From: Streptomyces sp. DH-12
Lineage (GTDB): Bacteria > Actinomycetota > Actinomycetes > Streptomycetales > Streptomycetaceae
DNA length: 64,000 nt
Assembly: GCF_002899455.1 (NCBI RefSeq)
Contig: NZ_PPFB01000001.1
Location: 1,736,001 to 1,800,000, forward strand
Reading direction: 5' to 3'
The translations under genes and the position numbers were made by a program. How positions within the stretch are numbered: position 1 is the first letter of the stretch; every line of letters begins with the position of its first letter. Below, one piece after another: positions 8,681 through 16,475 of the stretch. The notes beneath the pieces are model-generated. The model saw only the letters and a program-made list of their open reading frames with translations. It had not been told where the DNA came from and ran no database searches.

Positions 8681-9103
8681 GTGAGCGAGCCGTATTCCGT
8701 CCGCGTGACCGTGCGCGGTTACGAGACCGACGTGCAGGGGCACCTCAACCAGGCCGTGTACCTGAACTACGCGGAGCACGCGCGCTGGATGCTGCTCCAG
8801 GCGGCCGGGATCACCCAGTCCCGCTTGCAGTCGCACGGCGTGGGGCCGGTCGCCCTGGAGACCACCATCCGCTACCGGCGGGAGCTGCTCGCCGGTGACG
8901 AGGTGGACGTGAGCTGCGTCTTCGACTGGGGCGGCGGCAAGACCTTCACCATCGAGCAGACCGTCACCAGGACGGACGGCACGGTGGCGGCCGAGATCAC
9001 GGCCGTGGGCGGTCTGCTGGACCTGGAGCGGCGCAAGCTGGTGGCGAACCCTCCGGACGTCTTCCGCGAGCTGGCCGAGGATCCGGCCGCCTTGGGTCTG
9101 TAG
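8681..9103 (+). CDS. Acyl-CoA thioesterase, hotdog fold (4HBT type)
   Basis: 140 residues from GTG 8681, with AAGGGGA upstream. The 4-hydroxybenzoyl-CoA thioesterase pattern is plain: RVTVRGYETDVQGHLNQAVYLNYAEHARW, where the Asp in the T/Y-D-x-x-G-H element is the catalytic acid, then ETTIRYRRELLAGDEV. It likely hydrolyses acyl-CoA thioesters in the cytosol; chain-length preference is not predictable. Single gene followed by a hairpin terminator. Confidence 0.85.
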   Translation: MSEPYSVRVTVRGYETDVQGHLNQAVYLNYAEHARWMLLQAAGITQSRLQSHGVGPVALETTIRYRRELLAGDEVDVSCVFDWGGGKTFTIEQTVTRTDGTVAAEITAVGGLLDLERRKLVANPPDVFRELAEDPAALGL

Positions 9104-9134
9104 GGCCGGCAGGCCGTCAGGAGAGGCCTCACCC

Positions 9135-9162
9135 ACCGGGTTCCGGGACACCGGAACCCGGT
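9135..9162 (+). terminator. Rho-independent-type hairpin after the thioesterase gene
   Basis: Perfect 12-bp stem (9135-9146 with 9151-9162) and a GACA loop, followed by TCCTGCTTTC, about 30 bp after the stop. Confidence 0.8.
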
Positions 9163-9228
9163 TCCTGCTTTCATCCGATGAAAGTTTCCTCCGTTCGGCT
9201 CCCAACTTTCCTGGCAGTCCGCTCCTAC

Positions 9229-9244
9229 AGTGGACCAGACCACC
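9229..9244. promoter_or_regulatory. dre-like (DasR operator-like) site over a -10-like TACAGT
   Basis: AGTGGACCAGACCACC matches the DasR consensus A(C/G)TGGTCTAGACCA(C/G)T at 13 of 16 positions and overlaps TACAGT (9226-9231), a plausible -10. It lies 146 bp before the muramidase start. A GAAAGTTTC near-palindrome at 9180-9188 lies further upstream. Function inferred from motif only. Confidence 0.45.
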
Positions 9245-9389
9245 AGAGAAGCAAGGAGACTCTTTACACGCTGTGAATCTACGTGCGTAACTAATGACGC
9301 GCGCACGTCAAGAAACACGGAACTGCCCAGGTGGCAGCGGCCGACGTCACCTCCTTCTCATCCCCACATGTGCCAGGAGGCAAGCCCCC

Positions 9390-10274
9390 ATGCAGGTACT
9401 CCCCCACCTCCCCCGCCTCGGCAGACGCACGGCCACCGCGCTCGGCGTCCTCGGCGCCGCACTGGCGCTCACGGCCACGTCCGCCGTCGGCGCGAACGCC
9501 GCACCCCAGCCCGACCCGCAGCCCCTCACCGTCAAGCCCGGCCAGGCGTACATGGGTGTCGGCGCCCGCATCCACGAGGGCGTCCCCGCCGCCGAGGAGC
9601 CGTCGCGAGGGCTGCTGGCGCCCACCGACGGCGTGCAGGGCATCGACGTCTCGAACTGGCAGGGAAGCATCAACTGGACCTCCGTGCGCAACGCGGGCAT
9701 CCAGTTCGCCTGGATGAAGGCGACCGAGGGCACCAGCTACAAGGACCCGCGCTTCAACACCAACTACCCCGCCGCGCACGGCGCCGGCGTGATCCGCGGG
9801 GCGTACCACTTCGCGCTCCCCAACACCTCCAGCGGGGCCACCCAGGCCGCGTACTTCGCGAGCAACGGCGGCGGCTGGTCGCGCGACAACCTCACGCTGC
9901 CCGGCGTGCTGGACATCGAGCACAACCCGTACGGGGCGATGTGCTACGGCCTGTCCACGACGCAGATGCGCACGTGGATCAACGACTTCTACACCACGTA
10001 CAAGGCGCGCACGAGCCGGGACGTCGTCATCTACACGACGGCGAGCTGGTGGAACACCTGCACCGGCAACTGGACCGGCATGTCGGCCAAGAGCCCGCTG
10101 TGGGTGGCGCACTGGACCTCCGCCGCGTCGCCGACCATCCCCGTCGGCTTCCCCACCTGGACGGTGTGGCAGTACACCTCGACCGGGTCGGTCCCCGGCA
10201 TCTCGGGCAACGTGGACCGCAACCAGTTCAACGGGTCCCGCGACCGGCTCCTGGCCCTCGCCAACAACACGTGA
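9390..10274 (+). CDS. Secreted GH25 muramidase (lysozyme M1 family)
   Basis: 294 residues from ATG 9390, with AGGAGG at 9375-9380. A Sec signal peptide (RRTATALGVLGAALALTATSAVGANA) leads to a GH25 domain: GIDVSNWQGSINW at the first catalytic strand, FAWMKATEGTSYKDPRF, IRGAYHFALP, and LDIEHNPYG carrying the catalytic Asp-x-Glu pair. It closes with the DRNQFNGS motif common to Streptomyces lysozymes. It cleaves the MurNAc-GlcNAc bond of peptidoglycan outside the cell. There is no separate wall-binding domain. A leader of ~150 nt precedes it, with a dre-like site near the probable promoter. A second wall hydrolase follows. Confidence 0.93.
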   Translation: MQVLPHLPRLGRRTATALGVLGAALALTATSAVGANAAPQPDPQPLTVKPGQAYMGVGARIHEGVPAAEEPSRGLLAPTDGVQGIDVSNWQGSINWTSVRNAGIQFAWMKATEGTSYKDPRFNTNYPAAHGAGVIRGAYHFALPNTSSGATQAAYFASNGGGWSRDNLTLPGVLDIEHNPYGAMCYGLSTTQMRTWINDFYTTYKARTSRDVVIYTTASWWNTCTGNWTGMSAKSPLWVAHWTSAASPTIPVGFPTWTVWQYTSTGSVPGISGNVDRNQFNGSRDRLLALANNT

Positions 10275-10307
10275 CGGCCTGACAGGCCCGTACGCACGCG
10301 ACCACAC

Positions 10308-10342
10308 GGAGGGGCCGGCCGTCCTCGGACGCCGGCCCCTCC
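10308..10342 (+). terminator. Terminator hairpin between muramidase and amidase genes
   Basis: 12-bp perfect stem (10308-10319 with 10331-10342) and an 11-nt loop, followed by CCCGTTCCC. Suggests the two wall hydrolase genes are separate transcripts or attenuated. Confidence 0.75.
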
Positions 10343-10378
10343 CCGTTCCCCCCACCCGTCCTCTCCCGAGGAGTGATC

Positions 10379-11032
10379 GTGCATCCCAGGAACCTCTTCC
10401 GGCGCCGCCTCCTGATCGCCGGCGCGGCCGGACTCGCCGCCGGCGCCGTGCCCGGTGTCGCGCACGCGCGCGGCCACGCCGCCGTGCAGCCGGACATAGA
10501 CGGCACGAAGGTCTGGGGCGCCCGGGCCCCGCGCGGAACCATCAGCGTCCTGCAGTACCGGCCCAGCCGGATCGTGGTCCACCACACCGTGTCCGCCAAC
10601 TCCGCCGACCACTCCCGCGCCCAGGCGCACGCGCACGCCCACTGGGTGCAGGACCTGCACATGGACGGCAACGGGTGGGTGGACACCGGCTACAACTTCC
10701 TGGTCAGCCGCGGCGGCTGGATCACCGAGGGCCGGACCGGCAGCCTCACGGCGCTCACCGGCGGGCGGACCTTCGTGCTCGGCGCCCACACCTCCGGGCA
10801 GAACAGCGCGGCCATCGGCATCGCCTGTGAGGGCGCCTACCACGCGGGCGCGCAGCCGCCCGAGGCGCAGTGGGAGGTCCTGGTGACCCTGTGCGCGTAC
10901 GCCTGCGACCAGTACGGCATCGCGTCCACGCAGATCTTCGGCCACAAGGACTACGGCTCGACGCAGTGCCCGGGCGTCTACCACGACATGCTGCCGCAGC
11001 TCCGCGCGGAGGTGGCGGCGGCCCGGGCCTGA
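10379..11032 (+). CDS. Secreted (Tat) N-acetylmuramoyl-L-alanine amidase, PGRP/amidase_2 type
   Basis: 217 residues. GTG 10379 is preferred over GTG 10373 because GAGGAG sits at the right distance only for the former. The N-terminus NLFRRRLLIAGAAGLAAGAVPGVAHA is a twin-arginine signal. The mature part is a peptidoglycan-recognition/amidase domain: zinc ligands are expected in RIVVHHTV, and in IFGHKDYGSTQCPG (His and Cys). A GYNFLVSRGGWITEGR strand and GAHTSGQNSAAIGIACEG complete the fold. It removes stem peptides from glycan strands outside the cell, complementing the muramidase upstream. Confidence 0.92.
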   Translation: MHPRNLFRRRLLIAGAAGLAAGAVPGVAHARGHAAVQPDIDGTKVWGARAPRGTISVLQYRPSRIVVHHTVSANSADHSRAQAHAHAHWVQDLHMDGNGWVDTGYNFLVSRGGWITEGRTGSLTALTGGRTFVLGAHTSGQNSAAIGIACEGAYHAGAQPPEAQWEVLVTLCAYACDQYGIASTQIFGHKDYGSTQCPGVYHDMLPQLRAEVAAARA

Positions 11033-11167
11033 CGGAGCACCGCCCGCGCGGTCCCCCAGGGCGCCGGCGCCCCCGGCGCCGGCGTGGTGGCCAGGACGGG
11101 CGGTGCGGCGGGCGTGGGGTGCCGTCTCCGGGGCGCGGCCGGGCGTGCCCCGGAGACGTGCGGGGGG

Positions 11168-12547
11168 TCAGGCGTGCCCGGCGATCCTGGCGAGGCGTCG
11201 CGCCTCGGCGCGGGTGGTGCGGGCGACGGCGTCCTCGTCGGCGGTGAGCAGCCGGCCGTTCCCGACGATCTGACGGCCGTTCACGAAGGACGCGGTGACC
11301 GGGGCGGCGGCGCCGAACACCAGGGCGGTGACCGGGTCGGCGATGGAGGCGTGGGCGAGGGTGTCCATCCGCCAGAGCACCAGGTCGGCGAGCTTGCCCG
11401 GCTCCAGGGACCCGATCTCCGCCGCGCGGCCCAGCACCCGCGCCCCGCCGTAGGTTCCGAGGCGCAGCGCCTGGCGTGCCGTGAGGGCCTTCTCGCGGTG
11501 CGCGCCGAGGCGGTTGATCAGCAGGGCGTTGCGCAGTTCGGTGTGGAGTTCGCCGGACTCGTTGGACGCGGTGCCGTCCACGCCGAGGCCGACGGGGACG
11601 CCGGCCGCGAGCATGTCGGGGACGCGGGCGATGCCGGCGGCGAGGCGGGCGTTGGAGGACGGGCAGTGGGCGACGCCGGTGCCGGTGCGGGCGAAGGCGG
11701 CGATGTCGGAGTCGGTCATGTGGACGCAGTGCGCCATCCACACGTCCTCGCCGAGCCAGCCGGCGGACTCGAGATGGTCGGTGGGGCCCATGCCGAACGA
11801 CTCGCGGCAGAACTTCTCCTCCTCCACGGTCTCCGACCCGTGGGTGTGCAGCCGTACGCCGAGGCGGCGGGCGAGTTCCGCGCCCTGGCGCAGCAGTTCG
11901 GTGGAGACGGTGAACGGGGAGCAGGGGGCGACGGCGACCTGGGTCATCGCGCCGGGCGAGGCGTCGTGGTGGCGGTGCACCGTCTCCTCGGTGGCGGCGA
12001 GCGCGTCGTCGAGCGTCTCGACCGCGAAGTCCGGGGGCAGCCCGCCGTCCTTCTCGCCACGGTCCATGGAGCCGCGGGCGAGGATGAAGCGGACGCCCAT
12101 GTCGCGGGCGGCGGTGATGATCGCGCCGGAGAGGTCTCCGGAGCCGCGCGGGAAGACGTAGTGGTGGTCCACGGCGGTGGTGACGCCGCCGCGGGCCATC
12201 ATCGCGAGGGATCCCTGGGCGGCCGCGTGCACCATCGCCTCGTCGATGTGCGCCCAGGTCGGGTAGAGCGCGACGAGCCAGTCGAAGAGGTTGTGGTCGG
12301 TGGCCAGGCCCCGGGTGAGCCACTGGTGGAAGTGGTGGTGGGTGTTGACCAGCCCGGGGGTCGCGAGATGGCCGGTGGCGTCGATCCGGCGGGCCACGTC
12401 CTCCAGGCCGCCGGGGGCCGGTCCGGGGCCGAGCGACTCGATGCGGTCGCCGGCGAGGACGAGGTGTCCGGTGGCGTACTCGGTGTCGGCCGCGTCGACG
12501 GTGGCGATCGCGCAGTTCTCGATGACCGTGCGCCGGTCTGCTGCCAT
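11168..12547 (-). CDS. 8-oxoguanine deaminase-like amidohydrolase
   Basis: 459 residues; the start MAADRRTVIEN has AAGGACG upstream. It is a TIM-barrel amidohydrolase with NTHHHFHQWLTRG (metal His-x-His), RLHTHGSETVEE, and VGLGVDGTASNESGEL (Asp metal ligand). This motif set is that of 8-oxoguanine deaminases / hydroxydechloroatrazine ethylaminohydrolase-related enzymes, which hydrolyse 8-oxoguanine to urate and ammonia. That fits a urate oxidase remnant lying directly upstream, and a PucR gene about 22 kb away. The protein itself looks intact. Substrate is inferred from family and context. Confidence 0.85.
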   Translation of the reverse strand: MAADRRTVIENCAIATVDAADTEYATGHLVLAGDRIESLGPGPAPGGLEDVARRIDATGHLATPGLVNTHHHFHQWLTRGLATDHNLFDWLVALYPTWAHIDEAMVHAAAQGSLAMMARGGVTTAVDHHYVFPRGSGDLSGAIITAARDMGVRFILARGSMDRGEKDGGLPPDFAVETLDDALAATEETVHRHHDASPGAMTQVAVAPCSPFTVSTELLRQGAELARRLGVRLHTHGSETVEEEKFCRESFGMGPTDHLESAGWLGEDVWMAHCVHMTDSDIAAFARTGTGVAHCPSSNARLAAGIARVPDMLAAGVPVGLGVDGTASNESGELHTELRNALLINRLGAHREKALTARQALRLGTYGGARVLGRAAEIGSLEPGKLADLVLWRMDTLAHASIADPVTALVFGAAAPVTASFVNGRQIVGNGRLLTADEDAVARTTRAEARRLARIAGHA

Positions 12548-12662
12548 GGTGCGTCCTTTTCGCGTACGGGGAGAGGGCACGGCAGGACCCCGGGGGGCGA
12601 GTGCCGTGACCGGTGGGGCCGGGTCCGGGTACCCGGCCCCGGGTGCCGATGCGGGGGTGCGG

Positions 12663-12750
12663 TCAGAGGGTGGTGAGGTCCACCGGTGTCCGCGGCTCGC
12701 AGCCGTCCCGCAGGACCGTGGCCTCGATCAGGCCGTGGGGCGGTCGGCGG
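12663..12750 (-). pseudogene. Urate oxidase C-terminal remnant
   Basis: About 28 codons ending at a stop (12663-12665) read PHGLIEATVLRDGCEPRTPVDLTTL, which matches the conserved tail of Streptomyces cofactor-free urate oxidases as I remember it (R-P-Y-G-L-I-E-A-T-V-L-R-D-G). Just before it, AADRP is encoded one base out of frame, consistent with a 1-nt deletion at the P-Y junction. The remaining ~270 residues are missing. It lies between the deaminase gene and a small thiamine-binding-like gene, where a urate oxidase would be expected in a purine-degradation cluster. Confidence 0.65.
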
Positions 12751-12756
12751 CCCCGC

Positions 12757-13008
12757 TCACCGGCCGTCCTCCCCGACCACGTCGATCTGCAGCGAGACGC
12801 GGGTGGCGCCGGCGGCCAGGGTGCGGCGCAGCAGGGCGCCCACGGCGGCCGGCACCGCGTCGGCGCCGCCCTCGGCGGTGTTGCCGAACGGCCCGACGTG
12901 CACCGCGTCCAGACCGGCAGTCCCGACGACCTCACGCACCACCACGGCGTGCTCGGGCGCCTCGTCGAGGTCGAAGGGCTCGGTCGTGAGCTCCACTCGC
13001 AGTCGCAC
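12757..13008 (-). CDS. Small YkoF/MTH1187-like (thiamine-binding fold) protein
   Basis: 83 residues from GTG 13008, with no strong ribosome binding site. The pattern LRVELTTEPFD...VHVGPFGNTAEGG...LLRRTLAAGATRVSLQIDVV matches the ferredoxin-like MTH1187/YkoF family, with the G-P-x-G-T/N-x-x-E-G turn and a final GA-x-R-V-x-x-x-I strand. Such proteins bind thiamine or hydroxymethylpyrimidine in some bacteria; function here is unknown. Its 3' end runs to the urate oxidase remnant, so it could have been altered by the same deletion. Confidence 0.55.
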   Translation of the reverse strand: MRLRVELTTEPFDLDEAPEHAVVVREVVGTAGLDAVHVGPFGNTAEGGADAVPAAVGALLRRTLAAGATRVSLQIDVVGEDGR

Positions 13009-13230
13009 GGGGCCAACCCACCGACCCCTCGGCCGCCCCTCACCGGCACGAACGATCGCCAGTCAGCGGGAGTACCACTGCGGCATACGGAAAGCGGCGG
13101 AGGGAGCCCGGCCCGACGGGATGAGCGGACCAGCGCCTCACCGTCCAGCCGGCGCGGCGGCCGTCGCCGCGCCCCCGAGCCCTCCCCCTCCCGGCGTGCG
13201 GATCCGGCCGGTGCGCAGCAGCCTGGGGGC

Positions 13231-13467
13231 ATGGCACATCCGACGGAGCATCCGCACATCGTGGTCCACGCGCCGGCCCTGGACGGCTCCCGGCGGGTCA
13301 CCTCCGACGACGAGACGCTGGGCATCGCCGCGCACGCCGACGACGTGGGCGAGATCCTGCGCCTGGCCGACCTGTACGTCACCGACGTCGAGGAGACGGA
13401 CGTCATCGAGTGGCAGGGCGGCGGCCCGGACGACTGGCCGGGACTGTCCGAACACCACGAGCCGTGA
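13231..13467 (+). CDS. Small acidic hypothetical protein
   Basis: 78 residues from ATG 13231 with a GGGGG tract upstream. Highly acidic (SDDETLGIAAHADDVGEILRLADLYV, then DVEETDVIEWQGGGPDDW), with no hydrophobic helix and no known domain. Good codon bias over its length supports it as real. A hairpin terminator follows at 13581-13611. Confidence 0.6.
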   Translation: MAHPTEHPHIVVHAPALDGSRRVTSDDETLGIAAHADDVGEILRLADLYVTDVEETDVIEWQGGGPDDWPGLSEHHEP

Positions 13468-13580
13468 GCGCACCCGTACGGCACCGTCCGCAGGACGGCT
13501 ACGACACCCTCAAATGAACCTCTGAAGACGGCACCCCGAGGCTTGGGCGGGCCCCGCGCGCGGGAACCATCCCCGCACAC

Positions 13581-13611
13581 GGGGCCCGCCGGCACGGGGG
13601 CGGCGGGCCCC
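13581..13611 (+). terminator. Hairpin upstream of the TIGR04222 gene
   Basis: 11-bp perfect stem (13581-13591 with 13601-13611), 9-nt loop, followed by TTGTCC. Terminates transcription of the small acidic gene, or acts as a leader hairpin 20 bp ahead of ATG 13632. Confidence 0.6.
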
Positions 13612-13631
13612 TTGTCCGAGGGGGTCCTGCC

Positions 13632-14312
13632 ATGACCGACACCGCGCGCGTCCGGGGGACGCCGCACGAGATCGCCCTGCTGGCCGGGGGTCCGCGCGCC
13701 GCCGTCACGGTGGCCGTCGTGGCCCTGCACCTGCGCGGAGCCGTCGAGGCGGGCGCGCCGGGAACGGTGAGGGCGGTCGACAACGAGGCGGGGCGGGCGC
13801 TGCCGCCGCTGCCGGAGGACGGCGTCCCGGCCGAGTCGCGTGTCCTCCATCTGGAGAGTGCGGTCCACCGGCGCCTGCACGAGCCGTGCGACGTGCCGGA
13901 GGTGGCGCGTGACCCGGACGTCCGCTGGATGCTGGCCGAGCTGCGGGTGGGGCTCGCCGACGACGGCATGCTGGGACTGCCGCTGCTGCGTCCGACACGG
14001 GCGGCCCGCCGTCGCCTGCACGTGCTGCGCACCGCGTGTCCCGTCCCGGCGAGCCGGGCCGGCCTGTCCGACGAGGCGAAGCTGCTGGCCGTCGCCCTGC
14101 ACGGCGAGGCGGCCCTGCGCGTCCTCGTCCCCCGCTTCGCCCTGCGCGCGGGCCTCGTCGAACGGGTCCGCCTGCGCCGCAGGCGCCCGCTGCGCCTGTC
14201 GTCACGCCACCACGGCAACGGAGGCGGCTACACGGGCCACCTCTACTGCGGAGGCGGGGGCGGCTGCGGGAGCGGCTGCGGAGGGGGGTGCGGCGGGGGC
14301 GGGGGCCCCTGA
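13632..14312 (+). CDS. TIGR04222-type protein with Gly/Cys-rich tail
   Basis: 226 residues. The central part has the repeated helical motif of TIGR04222 proteins: [26 protein letters not shown], then [21 protein letters not shown] and [24 protein letters not shown]. Family members usually carry transmembrane helices and a low-complexity GGGCGG tail. Here the tail (about 30 residues after [14 protein letters not shown]) is Gly/Cys-rich with five cysteines, but I see no obvious transmembrane segment. Function unknown. The 13632 start follows GAGGGGG. Confidence 0.75.
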   Translation: MTDTARVRGTPHEIALLAGGPRAAVTVAVVALHLRGAVEAGAPGTVRAVDNEAGRALPPLPEDGVPAESRVLHLESAVHRRLHEPCDVPEVARDPDVRWMLAELRVGLADDGMLGLPLLRPTRAARRRLHVLRTACPVPASRAGLSDEAKLLAVALHGEAALRVLVPRFALRAGLVERVRLRRRRPLRLSSRHHGNGGGYTGHLYCGGGGGCGSGCGGGCGGGGGP

Positions 14313-14734
14313 GGCGCCGTGCGAAGGGACCCGGCAGCCCTCGGCCACGGGGGACGCACCCTCGACATGGCGCGCGAGGGTGCGGCTGATGCCGCCGGAC
14401 GCCTCGAGCGCCGCGTGGAACGGGTCGATCGCCGCACCGGGGACACCGAACGCGACGCGCTCGCGCTCTCGCTCGCTCTCGCGGACTCGACCGCCGCGCG
14501 GGCAGCCGTCGTTCGGGGCGCGGAGTACTCCTGCCCCGGCTTCCCGGATGCGCACGCCCGTCGCGCCCCGCGGTGGGCCGCCTCCGTCGACGTCGCGACA
14601 CGGAATGTTTTCTCCGCTGTCCGGAACGGGTGTGAGAGCGCTGGGCGGAAGCCGTCGAGAGAGCGGCACAACCGCCGGACACCGGCGCGCGGGAGGGGCA
14701 CGATGGGCGTGCCTCGAGAACACGGGAGTGGACC
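14313..14734. other. Intergenic stretch without a supported gene
   Basis: 422 bp. Open frames exist on both strands but none has a start with a ribosome binding site plus consistent third-position bias. A minus-strand reading near 14350-14430 ([18 protein letters not shown]) looks weakly protein-like. An alternating CGCTCTCGCTCGCTCTCG tract lies at about 14460-14480. I call nothing here. Confidence 0.5.
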
Positions 14735-15409
14735 ATGCCCGAGAGCCTCCCGGTGCGCTGTCCCGCCTGTCGGCGCTCGCACCGCTACACGGCACCGGCG
14801 TACCCCTGCGCCTGCGGTGCGCCCGTCGCCGCGCCGCTGGACCCCGACCGGGTCCCGGCCACCGTCGGGCACCGCTCCTGGCGGGAGGAATGGGTGACCG
14901 TGCGCTGCGGCAGCTGCGGCACGCGCGGCGAGTGGCCGCAGCCCGAACTGGGCTGCCCCTGCGGGACCGTGCTGCGCATCCCGGTGGCGGGCGAGCGGAC
15001 GGGGGCGCCGGCTTCCGGCAGGACGCGGCGGCCCGCCGTCCCGGCTCCGCCGATCCGCACCGCCCGCGACGCGGTCACGGCCGCCGCGCTGTACCTGCGC
15101 CGCCTCGGCCACGACGACATCCGGCGCGCGGACCAGCGGCCGACGTCCGGCATCGGGCTGGCGGGCCGGGGCGTGCTGGCCCAGCTCGACCCCTCGGCGC
15201 GGCCGGCGACCCCGCGGGACGTGGAGTGCCTGTGGCTGAACGCCATGACGGAGTCCGCGGCCTGCCTGTACTTCTCCCTCGCCGGCTACACCGAGGAGGC
15301 CCGCGCCCGCGCCGACGCCCTGGACGTCCCGCTGTTCCTCCTCGGCCCTTCGGGCGCCGCCCGCCCGGAGAACGCCCCGGCCGTGACGCTGGACGCGGGC
15401 GCGTCCTGA
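14735..15409 (+). CDS. Zinc-ribbon protein with degenerate Mrr-like nuclease domain
   Basis: 224 residues. The N-terminus carries three cysteine pairs: CPAC, CAC and CGSCG...CPCG (residues ~9-70), as in zinc ribbons. After a Pro-rich linker, residues ~110-215 follow the Mrr/restriction-endonuclease-like pattern seen in actinobacterial proteins: a first helix [16 protein letters not shown], a strand GVLAQLDP, a helix [11 protein letters not shown], then [27 protein letters not shown]. The usual catalytic D...Q-x-K core is not clear (AQLDP replaces a Q-x-K strand), so nuclease activity is doubtful. A nucleic-acid-binding role is an inference. Confidence 0.7.
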   Translation: MPESLPVRCPACRRSHRYTAPAYPCACGAPVAAPLDPDRVPATVGHRSWREEWVTVRCGSCGTRGEWPQPELGCPCGTVLRIPVAGERTGAPASGRTRRPAVPAPPIRTARDAVTAAALYLRRLGHDDIRRADQRPTSGIGLAGRGVLAQLDPSARPATPRDVECLWLNAMTESAACLYFSLAGYTEEARARADALDVPLFLLGPSGAARPENAPAVTLDAGAS

Positions 15410-15452
15410 AACTCGGACGACGCGCGGGCCGGGCGCGTCCGATACTCGTCGG

Positions 15453-15998
15453 ATGCGCATCCGTCCCGCCGCCCCCGGCGATCTGCCCGCCCTCCAGGAC
15501 ATCGAACGGGCGGCCGGCGCGCCGTTCCGCGACCTCGGCATGCCGGAGATCGCCGACGACGCACCGCCCGCCCTGGACGTGCTGGAGCGCTACCGGACGG
15601 CGGGCCGCTGCTGGGTCGCGGCCGGCGAGGGGGACGGCCGGCCCGTCGCGTACCTGATCGCCGAGCCGGTGGACGGCGCCCTCCACGTGGAGCAGGTGTC
15701 CGTCCACCCGGACGCGGCCCGCCGCGGCGTGGGCCGCGCACTGCTCGCCCACGCCGCCCGCCGGGCCCGCGAGGAGGGCCTGACCGCCCTCACCCTGGCC
15801 ACCTTCACCGACGTCCCGTGGAACGCCCCGTACTACGCCCGCCTCGGCTTCCGCGCCCTGCGCGAGCCCGACCTCACCCCGGGCCTGCGCCGCATCCGCA
15901 CCGAGGAGGCCGCCCACGGCCTCGACCGGTGGCCACGCGTGTGCATGCGGCTCGAACTGCCGCAGGACGACGAGACGTTCGGCAGACTGTCACGATGA
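15453..15998 (+). CDS. GNAT family N-acetyltransferase
   Basis: 181 residues from ATG 15453. Motif A is VEQVSVHPDAARRGVGRALLAHAARRARE, followed by LTLATFTDVPWNAPYYARLGF, a classic single-domain GNAT with the Tyr near the thiol leaving group. Close relatives act on small amines or antibiotics, but the substrate cannot be read from sequence. It overlaps the next GNAT gene by 4 nt (ATGA), so the two form a pair. Confidence 0.88.
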   Translation: MRIRPAAPGDLPALQDIERAAGAPFRDLGMPEIADDAPPALDVLERYRTAGRCWVAAGEGDGRPVAYLIAEPVDGALHVEQVSVHPDAARRGVGRALLAHAARRAREEGLTALTLATFTDVPWNAPYYARLGFRALREPDLTPGLRRIRTEEAAHGLDRWPRVCMRLELPQDDETFGRLSR

Positions 15999-16468
15999 CG
16001 ATCAGAGCGGCACGCGCGCACGACTTCCCCGGATTCCTCGGCCTGGCGGCCCAGGTGGAGCAGTGGTTCGGGCCGATGGTCGAGGAGCCCGGATTCCACG
16101 ACGCCGTGCGCGAGCACATCGACGGCCGGGACGGCCGCGCGGCGCTCGTCGCCCCGTCCTCCGGGCCGGACCTCCTCGGCGGGCTGCTGTTCGGGACGGA
16201 GGGGCCGACGTACCACGTGCACTGGCTCGTCGTCTCCCGACGGGCCCGCGGCACGGGCATCGGGCGTGCGCTGCTGGAGGAGGCGGTGCGCCGCTGGGTG
16301 CGCGGACCCGGCGAGATCGAGGTGGCCACCTTCGGGGGCGACCACCCCGGCGCCGTCGCCGGCGGCGCCCGCGTCTTCTACGAGCGGCTCGGCTTCACCC
16401 CCGCCGAGGCCGCCGCTCCGGGGCCGGAGGGCGGCTCCCGGCAGGTGTTCCGGCGGACGGTCGGCTGA
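15995..16468 (+). CDS. GNAT family N-acetyltransferase (second of pair)
   Basis: 157 residues, starting inside the stop of the preceding GNAT gene. Motif A is VHWLVVSRRARGTGIGRALLEEAVRRW; motif B region has GGARVFYERLGFTPAE. Substrate unknown. Coupled translation implies the two acetyltransferases may act on related substrates. It converges on the acyl-CoA synthetase gene with only 7 bp between stops. Confidence 0.85.
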   Translation: MTIRAARAHDFPGFLGLAAQVEQWFGPMVEEPGFHDAVREHIDGRDGRAALVAPSSGPDLLGGLLFGTEGPTYHVHWLVVSRRARGTGIGRALLEEAVRRWVRGPGEIEVATFGGDHPGAVAGGARVFYERLGFTPAEAAAPGPEGGSRQVFRRTVG

Positions 16469-16475
16469 GCGGGGC

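Noticed and set aside
9238..9389. c-di-AMP (ydaO) riboswitch in the muramidase leader
   Set aside because: Such leaders occur before Streptomyces wall hydrolase genes, but the conserved ydaO blocks could not be found in this ~150-nt leader.
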